This document shows positions 8,419 through 14,718 of a stretch of 64,000 nucleotides of DNA, one piece after another; positions within the stretch are counted from its first letter, which is position 1, and every line of letters starts with the position of its first letter. This stretch comes from Methylobacterium sp. BTF04 (GTDB taxonomy: Bacteria; Pseudomonadota; Alphaproteobacteria; Rhizobiales; Beijerinckiaceae), in contig NZ_JAAHTB010000016.1 of assembly GCF_010692745.1 (NCBI RefSeq), positions 1 through 64,000 of the forward strand, in the 5' to 3' direction. A program made the position numbers and the translations under genes. Under the pieces are notes generated by a model, which was not told where the DNA came from, searched no databases, and saw only the letters and a list, made by a program, of their open reading frames with translations.

Positions 8419-9093
8419 CTACGGCATCCGGTGGGCGGCGAGCGCGGCGCGATCGCCGATCTCGATCACGCCGCGGCGGAGCACCACCAGGCCGGCATCG
8501 GCCCATTCGCCGAGCATCCGGCTCACGACTTCGCGGACGCTGCCGACGTCGGAGGCGAGCTGCTGGTGGGTCTTGACCACCCGCCCCTGCCCGTCCGCCT
8601 CGATCAGCAGCCGCCGGGCGAGGCGCTGTTCGAGGGGCGCGAAGGCCACCTCTTCGATCAACGTGAGCAGGCTCGCCAGGAGCCGCGTGTAATCGTCGAG
8701 GACGAAGTCGCGAAACGCCGTGCTCTCGCGCATGAGCTGGCGGAAGGTGTCGCTCGGCAGTGCCGCGAGTTCGGTGCGGTCCTCGGCGATGCTCTCGGCC
8801 GGGAAGTTGCCGCCCGACAGCAGGCACTGGGTGGTGAGCACGCAGGTGTCGCCGCCGCCGACCTTGTAGATCAGCATCTCGCGGCCGCTCTCCGAGGTGC
8901 GGAACACCCGGGTCCGGCCGTCGATGCACATCAGGTAGTTCGCACAGGGGCCCTGGAGCGCATACGCGACGGCGCCGGCCTCGAGCTGGACGAAATGCAC
9001 CGTCCCGCGCGCGATCTGAAGATGCGCGGCGCTGAAACCGGCGATGAGCGGAAACCGCTCGATCCAGCGCTCGATCGTGTGGCGCGTGCTCAT
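8419..9093 (-). CDS. Crp/Fnr family transcriptional regulator
   Basis: A 224-residue regulator with a cyclic-nucleotide-binding-like beta-barrel (about 10-125), a long dimer helix and a C-terminal winged helix with HQQLASDVGSVREVVSRML (about 168-190). Start at 9093 is chosen because GGAGACGGGACAGCCC precedes it; the frame is open to 9198, but that extension is Arg/Thr-rich and unlike the family. No Fe-S cysteine cluster of the Fnr kind is visible. It is convergent with mdcH and divergent from the SoxYZ-like gene. Effector unknown. Confidence 0.85.
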   Translation of the reverse strand: MSTRHTIERWIERFPLIAGFSAAHLQIARGTVHFVQLEAGAVAYALQGPCANYLMCIDGRTRVFRTSESGREMLIYKVGGGDTCVLTTQCLLSGGNFPAESIAEDRTELAALPSDTFRQLMRESTAFRDFVLDDYTRLLASLLTLIEEVAFAPLEQRLARRLLIEADGQGRVVKTHQQLASDVGSVREVVSRMLGEWADAGLVVLRRGVIEIGDRAALAAHRMP

Positions 9094-9200
9094 GGGCTGT
9101 CCCGTCTCCTCGCACCCGGTGGTCGTGAGATGCCGCCGTGGTGTCGTTCGCTCGCGTGGTCTCGCGCGCGCGGTTCCCTGTGCGCACGAATTCGTCATCG

Positions 9201-9214
9201 GTGACCTGGGTCAC
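9201..9214. promoter_or_regulatory. Candidate Crp/Fnr-type operator
   Basis: GTGACCTGGGTCAC has 6-bp perfect arms and a 2-base centre. It lies between the Crp-type regulator and the divergent SoxYZ-like gene, a fitting place for control of one or both. Binding is inferred from position and symmetry only. Confidence 0.45.
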
Positions 9215-9320
9215 AGACGCGGTCCGCACGATATCATAAGCTTCGTCTAAAGAGCCGCTGCGAACGCCGGATTGGGGCGATCGTCAAGACGGCTCGTACG
9301 TCAGCGAGGAGACAGCGCCC

Positions 9321-10142
9321 ATGCGGATATCACGCCACACCACCGCCCTGACACTGGGTGCCGTCCTCTCGGCCATGGTCGTGGGCGGCCACGCCCAAGC
9401 CGCTGCCGGCGACGACGAGACCGAGCGCGCCGCGCGCTGGACGGAGCTACAGCAATCGATCTTCGGCGACCGCAAGGTCGAGACCGGCCCGGCGCTGGTG
9501 ACGATGGACCTGCCGGATCGGGCGAGCGACGCCTCCCTGGTCCCGCTGACCCTGACGATGCCGGGCAAGGACAAGATCCAGGGCCTCTATCTCGTCATCG
9601 ACGACAACCCGGCGCCCCTGGCCGCCCACTTCGTCTTCGGCCCGGCCGCCGACCCCGACACGCTGAAGATGCGGGTCCGGGTCAACACCTACACCAACAT
9701 CCACGCGGTGGCCGAGACCAAGGATGGCCGCCTCGTCGAATCCGCCAAGTTCGTCAAGGCCTCCGGCGGCTGCTCGGCGCCCATGGGCATGAGCGACCAG
9801 GAAGCGATGCAGGGCATGGGCGACATGCGGATGAAGTTCGCCGATTCCAAGCCCGGCAAGCCGATCGAGGCGACGCTGATGATCCGCCACCCGAACTTCA
9901 GCGGCATGCAGATGAACCAGGTCAGCCGCGACTACACGCCCGCGCGCTACATCAACAAGATCGCCGTCACCTATGGCGACAAGAGCGTCTTCACCATGGA
10001 CGGCGATATCTCGATCTCCGCCAACCCGGTGATCAACTTCGCGATGCTGCCCGAGGGCAAGGGCCCGATCAAGGTGGTGGCCGGCGACAACCAGGGTGGA
10101 CGCTGGGAGCACAGCTTCGACGCGCCGGCGGCGAGCAACTGA
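9321..10142 (+). CDS. Quinoprotein-dehydrogenase-associated SoxYZ-like carrier protein
   Basis: A 273-residue exported protein with a signal peptide (about 1-28, ending GGHAQAAA). A SoxY-like domain comes first (to about 160) and a SoxZ-like immunoglobulin domain follows, a single-chain version of the thiosulfate-carrier pair. The GGC in KASGGCSAP near residue 150 sits where SoxY has its carrier cysteine, but it is internal because the SoxZ domain follows. Such fusions are often found near PQQ or lanthanide alcohol dehydrogenases in methylotrophs. No dehydrogenase gene is in this window, so substrate is unknown. First of four closely spaced genes. Confidence 0.82.
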   Translation: MRISRHTTALTLGAVLSAMVVGGHAQAAAGDDETERAARWTELQQSIFGDRKVETGPALVTMDLPDRASDASLVPLTLTMPGKDKIQGLYLVIDDNPAPLAAHFVFGPAADPDTLKMRVRVNTYTNIHAVAETKDGRLVESAKFVKASGGCSAPMGMSDQEAMQGMGDMRMKFADSKPGKPIEATLMIRHPNFSGMQMNQVSRDYTPARYINKIAVTYGDKSVFTMDGDISISANPVINFAMLPEGKGPIKVVAGDNQGGRWEHSFDAPAASN

Positions 10143-10152
10143 GTCCATCACC

Positions 10153-10755
10153 ATGCGCCGCTCCCCCCTCGCCCTCCCGCTTGTAGCCCTGGCCGCGTTG
10201 GTCCTCGGGGCGGCGGCCCCCGCCGATTCGCCGGTCAACGTGCCCGAGCCCGCCGGCTACTGGGAGGGCGCGCTCAACGGCTACACGCCGAAAACCCTGG
10301 CAGGGGCCGGACTGGTCGATGCGGCGGGGCTGGCGGCGCTGATCGCGGCGGAGAAGCCCGTCCTCCTCGACGTGTCGGAGGCCGACCGCAGGCCGCCGGA
10401 CATGGCGCCGGGCCGGATCTGGCTGCCGGTCCATCGCGACATTCCCGGAAGCGTCTGGCTGCCAGGCGCCGGGGAGGGCGTGTTGTCTCCGGCTTTGGAG
10501 GCCGCCCTGACGGCGCGGATCACCGCCCTCACCGGCGGCGACCGCGACCGCCCGGTGGTCGCCTATTGCCACCCGGATTGCTGGGGCAGCTGGAACCTCG
10601 GCAAGCGCCTCGTCCGGCTCGGCTATCGCCGCGTGTCGTGGTTCCCGGAGGGGATCGAGGGTTGGCAAGATGGCCGCGAAGATGGCCGCGATACGGCGAC
10701 GATCCGCGCGGATGCCGAGTGGTCCGCCGCGCGCAAGGCCTCTGCCGGACGGTAA
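10153..10755 (+). CDS. PQQ-associated CXXCW-motif rhodanese-like protein
   Basis: A 200-residue exported protein with signal peptide (MRRSPLALPL through the AAAPADS region). It has a rhodanese-like fold with YCHPDCWGS at residues 138-146, the CXXCW signature (Cys139, Cys143, Trp144) of a family tied to PQQ-dependent catabolism. The start at 10153 gives a clean signal peptide; an upstream start in the same frame would overlap the SoxYZ-like gene. It follows that gene by 10 bases and probably handles sulfur or redox equivalents in the periplasm, by inference. Confidence 0.82.
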   Translation: MRRSPLALPLVALAALVLGAAAPADSPVNVPEPAGYWEGALNGYTPKTLAGAGLVDAAGLAALIAAEKPVLLDVSEADRRPPDMAPGRIWLPVHRDIPGSVWLPGAGEGVLSPALEAALTARITALTGGDRDRPVVAYCHPDCWGSWNLGKRLVRLGYRRVSWFPEGIEGWQDGREDGRDTATIRADAEWSAARKASAGR

Positions 10756-10785
10756 CTTCCGGCGCTCCCGATCGAACTGGATTTC

Positions 10786-11181
10786 ATGATGATGCTCCGC
10801 CGCTCCCTCCTCGCGCTCGTCGCCCTCGCTCCCTTGAGCCTCGCCGCCCCGGCTCTGGCCGGGGAATCCGTGCCCTACACCCCCGAAGCCTTCGCGGCGG
10901 CGCAGAAGGCCGGCAAGCCGATCCTCGTCGAGGTCAGCGCGCCGTGGTGCCCGATCTGCAAGACGCAGAAGCCGATCCTGTCGAAGCTGTCGGCCGATCC
11001 GCGCTTCAAGGAGCTGCAGATCTTCGACATCGACTTCGACAGCCAGAAGGACGCCCTGCGCACCTTCAACGCCCGGATGCAGAGCACCCTGATCGCCTTC
11101 AAGGGGGCCACCGAGACCGGCCGGTCCGTGGGCGAGACGCAACCGGAATGGATCGAGGGCCTCGTCGAGAAGGCGCTCTGA
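10786..11181 (+). CDS. Periplasmic thioredoxin-fold protein
   Basis: A 131-residue exported thioredoxin-like protein. A signal peptide ends near ALAG-ES (residue 26). The active site APWCPICK has Cys55 and Cys58. Three successive Met codons at the start leave 10786-10794 open as start. The CcdA-like gene 10 bases downstream would deliver electrons across the membrane to it, and the two upstream exported proteins are the likely partners. Confidence 0.85.
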   Translation: MMMLRRSLLALVALAPLSLAAPALAGESVPYTPEAFAAAQKAGKPILVEVSAPWCPICKTQKPILSKLSADPRFKELQIFDIDFDSQKDALRTFNARMQSTLIAFKGATETGRSVGETQPEWIEGLVEKAL

Positions 11182-11191
11182 GGCCGTCGCG

Positions 11192-11911
11192 ATGGGCGCC
11201 AGTCTCGGCCTCGCCTTCCTCGCCGGCATCCTCTCGGTGCTCTCGCCGTGCGTGCTGCCGTTGCTGCCGCTTGTGCTCGGTGCCGCCGCCTCCGAGCATC
11301 GGTTCGGGCCGGCGGCGCTGGCCGGAGGGCTGGCGCTCTCCTTCATGGTGATCGGGCTGTTCGTCGCCACGGTGGGCTTTGCCATCGGGCTCGACACCGA
11401 CATCTTCCGCACCGTCGCGGCGATCCTGCTGGTGCTGCTCGGCCTGGTGCTGATCGTCCCGGTGGCCCAGACCCGGCTCGCGGTGGCCGCCGGCCCGATG
11501 AGCAACTGGGCCGAGACGCGGTTCGGCGGGTTCTCCACCACGGGGCTGCCGGGCCAGTTCGGCGTCGGCCTGCTCCTCGGCGCGGTCTGGAGCCCCTGCG
11601 TCGGCCCGACCCTGGGCGCCGCCTCGCTGCTCGCCGCGCAGGGACGCGATCTCGGCGTCGTCGCGCTGACGATGGTGCTGTTCGGCCTCGGCGCCGCCCT
11701 GCCGCTCCTCGTCCTCGGCACGCTGTCCCGCGAGGTGATGGTGCGCTGGCGCAACCGGATGATGGGCCTCGGCAAGGGTCTGAAGGCCGGGCTCGGCCTG
11801 ATCCTGGTGGCAACCGGAGCCGCCATCCTGCTCGGCGCCGACAAGGCGCTGGAGACCGCCCTGGTCAACGCCTCGCCCGACTGGCTGACGCACCTGACGA
11901 CGCGGTTCTGA
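11192..11911 (+). CDS. CcdA-type membrane electron carrier
   Basis: A 239-residue membrane protein with six predicted segments. The paired motifs SPCVLPLLPLVLG (Cys20) and SPCVGPT (near residue 136) carry the two redox cysteines of the CcdA/DsbD-beta family, which pass reducing power from cytoplasmic thioredoxin to periplasmic partners. Position after the thioredoxin-like gene suggests it reduces that protein rather than serving general cytochrome c maturation. Confidence 0.87.
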   Translation: MGASLGLAFLAGILSVLSPCVLPLLPLVLGAAASEHRFGPAALAGGLALSFMVIGLFVATVGFAIGLDTDIFRTVAAILLVLLGLVLIVPVAQTRLAVAAGPMSNWAETRFGGFSTTGLPGQFGVGLLLGAVWSPCVGPTLGAASLLAAQGRDLGVVALTMVLFGLGAALPLLVLGTLSREVMVRWRNRMMGLGKGLKAGLGLILVATGAAILLGADKALETALVNASPDWLTHLTTRF

Positions 11912-11939
11912 GGCCATTTTCGTTGGGTTGGAGCCGAGT

Positions 11940-12078
11940 GGTCCCACCCATGGCCTCGTCCTGAGGCGCCGCAGCGCAGCGGAGGCTTTGAGGGAGGGCT
12001 CCGGGGATCACGGAGCGCACTAAGCCCTCCTTCGCGGCCGCTGACCCGGCGCCTCAGAATGCGGTGGCGGGTGGGACC
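11940..12078. repeat. Nested palindromic intergenic repeat
   Basis: Three nested inverted arms are visible: GGTCCCACCC (11940-11949) with GGGTGGGACC (12069-12078), TGAGGCGCCG (11962-11971) with CGGCGCCTCA (12047-12056), and GGAGGGCT (11993-12000) with AGCCCTCC (12023-12030). The arms have the same order and mirror spacing, so the whole could fold as one long cruciform. I recall similar GC-rich palindromes between genes in Methylobacterium, but no second copy was found in this window. It follows ccdA and could end its transcript. Confidence 0.75.
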
Positions 12079-12099
12079 GCGCCGCTTCGATCGGACACG

Positions 12100-12132
12100 A
12101 AAAAGCCCGCTAAGTCATTGACCGAGCGGGCT
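12100..12132 (-). terminator. Terminator, probably once directly after tRNA-Gln
   Basis: AGCCCGCT (12104-12111) pairs with AGCGGGCT (12125-12132). Read on the minus strand the hairpin ends in five T. It lies just beyond the left repeat of the integrated element, so before integration it would have stood a few bases downstream of the minus-strand tRNA-Gln now at 22327-22400. Confidence 0.8.
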
Positions 12133-12140
12133 GAAGACGT

Positions 12141-12157
12141 TGGCTGGGGGACGAGGA
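12141..12157. repeat. Left attachment site (direct repeat)
   Basis: Seventeen bases identical to the tRNA-Gln 3' end at 22327-22343. Identity stops sharply on both sides. It marks the far end of the integrated element. Confidence 0.9.
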
Positions 12158-12231
12158 CCCGAAGCGCCTATCCGAAAACCCTAGACTTTCCAATGCCCTA
12201 GCGTTGCCCGATTTGGACCTGTGGGTACATT

Positions 12232-12251
12232 GTGGACCGGCGTCGTGGACC
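12232..12251 (+). promoter_or_regulatory. Paired GTGGACC boxes, left end
   Basis: GTGGACC occurs at 12232-12238 and 12245-12251, a 13-base step. The same pair with the same step and strand occurs at the right end of the element (22244-22263). These are candidate arm-type sites for the integrase or its directionality factor. Confidence 0.55.
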
Positions 12252-12253
12252 CG

Positions 12254-14128
12254 TCAACGGCCTCCGAATGCCCTTACGGTCAGGGGTTCGTCATCGGTGA
12301 CATCCTGGCCGGGTTTCAACTGATTCCTACTTCCGGCGATGCGATAGCCCATCTTTAGAAGCCCCGAAGGCCCCATGCGTCCAAGGTCCGGGCGTTGAAA
12401 GAGAAGCTCCAAGGCGGCTTCGATCGCGGCGATGCGCTCCGGCGCTCCCTTAGCTTCTGCCTCCCAACCTTGGCGGAATGCGCGATCAGCAACCGTGTGA
12501 ACGGAGATTAGCGTTGCGAGGCGGCGCTCGGCCTTCGAGGAGACAAGGTTTGCAGCCTCCATATCAGCCTCTGCCTTGGCCTTCCGCCCTTTTAGGTCTG
12601 TGCCAATTCTTTGGTGCCGCTCGGCTGCTCCGGTCATCCATGCCATGAGCCCTCGCCAACCCGATTTCGGCGGAGCACTAAACAGGTGGCATTTGAGTTC
12701 GACAATTGCGGGGGTCACGGCAGCACGGAAAGGGGCCGCAGCCTTTTCGGCACGTTCGAGGGCTGCTCTTGCCGCCTTCAAGTCCTCGGGTTCAGCGAGC
12801 GTCGCTGATTGCGCCATGACGCGAGCATAAGCTGCGTTGTCTCTCAGTTGGACTAACGCGTCTCTGGCGTGCTCCTCGTTAGGGCAGGTCAACTTGCGGG
12901 ACTGATGGACAAGGTCGCAGAGGTTAGAAATGTGGGCCGGGCGATGGAGGGAAATCACCATCCCGATTTCTAACGCCTGATTACCAAGGCTCAGCCTTTC
13001 ACGGCCGCCTTCAACGCCTGTTCGAGGCTGGGTTGGTCCATCCGGGAATGAAGCCCTTCGATGCTCGTCCGAAGTGCCTCCTGGCTGGTCAGGACGTTGC
13101 GCAACAGGTCGAGGATCATCGTGACCGGACTGTCCTCGGGCTCCGAACCCTGGGCTTGGTCGGCCAAGCCCTTCAGCGGCTCCAGTTGCCGCAGGATGTT
13201 CTCGGTGTTCCTGTGGATCGCCTGTTCGATGGTCATTCTGGGGCGAGGTGGCGACGTTCCTGCGGTCGGAGCCGTCGTCGATGGCGTTGACTGGTTGGTC
13301 ATCTTGCTTCCCCATTCGTGAAAGAACGTCCACCTTCCGGGACTTTGTCAGCCGGGCAAGCGAGCCCACAAAATCGCCATCCCGAGTGACGACCTTCAGG
13401 ACCCCTGCCTTGGTGGCGGCATCAATGAACAGGCCATGACGGCCGATGGCGAGTTCGAAATTTGATCGGGTATCGGTGGAGCGCCATGCCACGGCGACGG
13501 CTTCACGGGCCGCTGGAAGGTCGATGCCCAGCCGCCTCGCTTGATGGTGCGCCGAGTGCGTGAACGCCTGTCGAGGCACCGTTCCGGGCTCTGGGAAGGC
13601 TTGGTCGAGTGCGTTCGCGGCGTCGCCATGTCCGTCCCGGCGAAGGGCGGCTAGGACTGCCTTGTGATGGGCGCCATGTACGAAAGGATGGCCCCAGCCG
13701 TGTTCACAGAGCCGGGCAACCTTTTCCTGACGCGGAAACGAGTGGGCGGAGGATAAGCCCTTGCCAGTTCCGGGATCAGCCTCCGGCACCAACGCGTGCA
13801 GGTGACGGTCGAATGCTGTGTCGGATACCCTGGACTTACGGTGTTCGATGACCACTGCGGTTTCAGGGTCGAACCCGAATTCCGCCCCGAGGCGGTCCAC
13901 GACGGCCAGCATGGCGTCGGTCCCAACCGCCTGACCTGGCGCGATGATCCAGTGGCGGACCGCGTATTCACGGGAGAGGCGGCGAGCGTCCAGAAACGCA
14001 TCGGCAACGTCCTGCTCGGTACCACGCAGCACGTTGACGGTTTCGTTCTCGTCACCTCGCCAGAGGTGATCCTGAAGGCGGCCGCGCGAGCCGCCGCGCG
14101 TCTTGACCCGGAAAGCTTTGAGGATCAT
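12254..14128 (-). CDS. Relaxase (MobA/VirD2-like)
   Basis: A 624-residue protein expected to nick oriT and lead the strand into a recipient cell. The N-terminal 270 residues are relaxase-like; FDRHLHALVPE holds His109 and His111 of the metal-binding HxH motif, and Tyr55 is a possible nucleophile. Residues about 275-385 are polar, proline/glycine-rich and poor in GC at third positions because another gene is read through the same DNA in a different frame (12991-13302). The last 235 residues form a helical, coiled-coil-like domain beginning near an internal Met (12961), so a separate short product is possible. It begins 9 bases after the MobC-like gene. Confidence 0.75.
   Translation of the reverse strand: MILKAFRVKTRGGSRGRLQDHLWRGDENETVNVLRGTEQDVADAFLDARRLSREYAVRHWIIAPGQAVGTDAMLAVVDRLGAEFGFDPETAVVIEHRKSRVSDTAFDRHLHALVPEADPGTGKGLSSAHSFPRQEKVARLCEHGWGHPFVHGAHHKAVLAALRRDGHGDAANALDQAFPEPGTVPRQAFTHSAHHQARRLGIDLPAAREAVAVAWRSTDTRSNFELAIGRHGLFIDAATKAGVLKVVTRDGDFVGSLARLTKSRKVDVLSRMGKQDDQPVNAIDDGSDRRNVATSPQNDHRTGDPQEHREHPAATGAAEGLGRPSPGFGARGQSGHDDPRPVAQRPDQPGGTSDEHRRASFPDGPTQPRTGVEGGRERLSLGNQALEIGMVISLHRPAHISNLCDLVHQSRKLTCPNEEHARDALVQLRDNAAYARVMAQSATLAEPEDLKAARAALERAEKAAAPFRAAVTPAIVELKCHLFSAPPKSGWRGLMAWMTGAAERHQRIGTDLKGRKAKAEADMEAANLVSSKAERRLATLISVHTVADRAFRQGWEAEAKGAPERIAAIEAALELLFQRPDLGRMGPSGLLKMGYRIAGSRNQLKPGQDVTDDEPLTVRAFGGR
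12991..13302 (-). CDS. Small gene nested within the relaxase gene (MobB-like position)
   Basis: A 103-residue reading frame lying wholly inside the relaxase gene on the same strand, in another frame. It starts with ATG after GGGGAAGCAAG. Codons in this frame end mainly in G or C, as in true genes of this genome, while the relaxase frame over the same bases does not. The product is soluble: a Ser/Thr/Pro-rich head, then helical sequence (IEQAIHRNTENILRQLEPL and SPVTMILDLLRNVLTSQEAL). In RSF1010 the accessory gene mobB is likewise contained within mobA, so a mobilization accessory role is inferred. No family recognised. Confidence 0.6.
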   Translation of the reverse strand: MTNQSTPSTTAPTAGTSPPRPRMTIEQAIHRNTENILRQLEPLKGLADQAQGSEPEDSPVTMILDLLRNVLTSQEALRTSIEGLHSRMDQPSLEQALKAAVKG

Positions 14129-14137
14129 CGCGCCACC

Positions 14138-14446
14138 TCACCCGACACTGAGATGACGGCTGAGGATCGCCTGCATGGCGGCGGCGGCCTGTCCAAGGCG
14201 ACGGGCGTCCTCCCGGCTGAGCCCGCCATCGGCGGCATCGTTCGCGACGCTCGCCACGGCGTTGGCGTAACGCCGTAGAGCGGTTAGGTCGGCGCGGGTA
14301 GTAATCGGATCAACGCCCATAACCGCTTGGTCGCATGCCCGACGCATGAAGGCCGAGAGATTGCCCCCAACCTGGCCTGCGGCGGCCAAGTAGGTGGACT
14401 TGCGGCGCTCCGAGAGACGCACCTTCGCGATCGTATCGTGAGCCAT
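14138..14446 (-). CDS. MobC-like relaxosome accessory protein
   Basis: A 102-residue basic-helical protein of the MobC type. The N-terminus KVRLSERRKSTYLAAAGQ looks like a ribbon-helix-helix strand and helix, followed by a NLSAFMRRACDQAVMG region seen in MobC-like proteins. It would bind oriT DNA and help the relaxase nick. First gene of the minus-strand mob unit, 9 bases before the relaxase, and directly beside the hairpin region at 14472-14518. Confidence 0.7.
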   Translation of the reverse strand: MAHDTIAKVRLSERRKSTYLAAAGQVGGNLSAFMRRACDQAVMGVDPITTRADLTALRRYANAVASVANDAADGGLSREDARRLGQAAAAMQAILSRHLSVG

Positions 14447-14471
14447 GATGCCTTGCTCCTGGGGGTTGCAC

Positions 14472-14518
14472 AGGGGGGCGGAGCCCCCCTTGCCCAGGCT
14501 GCCGTCCTACGGACGGCA
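14472..14518. other. Hairpin pair, candidate oriT
   Basis: Two perfect 8-bp hairpins stand side by side: AGGGGGGC/GCCCCCCT with a GGA loop (14472-14490), and TGCCGTCC/GGACGGCA with a TAC loop (14500-14518). They lie 26 bases upstream of the mobC-like start, between the mob genes and the divergent restriction gene, where oriT usually sits. No nic site was recognised. They could instead be terminators or leader structures. Confidence 0.45.
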
Positions 14519-14718
14519 TGGCTGGCACCCTCTCAGCCTGTTTCGATGCCTGGTCTTCAATATGATCGACGCGAACGATTCGGTCGCAAGAGGCGTGTGG
14601 ACACAAGACGACGGGCGACATCGGGCGAACCCTTCGGTTGTGCCGTTGTCCGCAGGCCTTCTATGGTGTTCCAGTGGACGGAAACGGTCGTGACGGAAGC
14701 GGCGGCGCAGGCGTGGGC

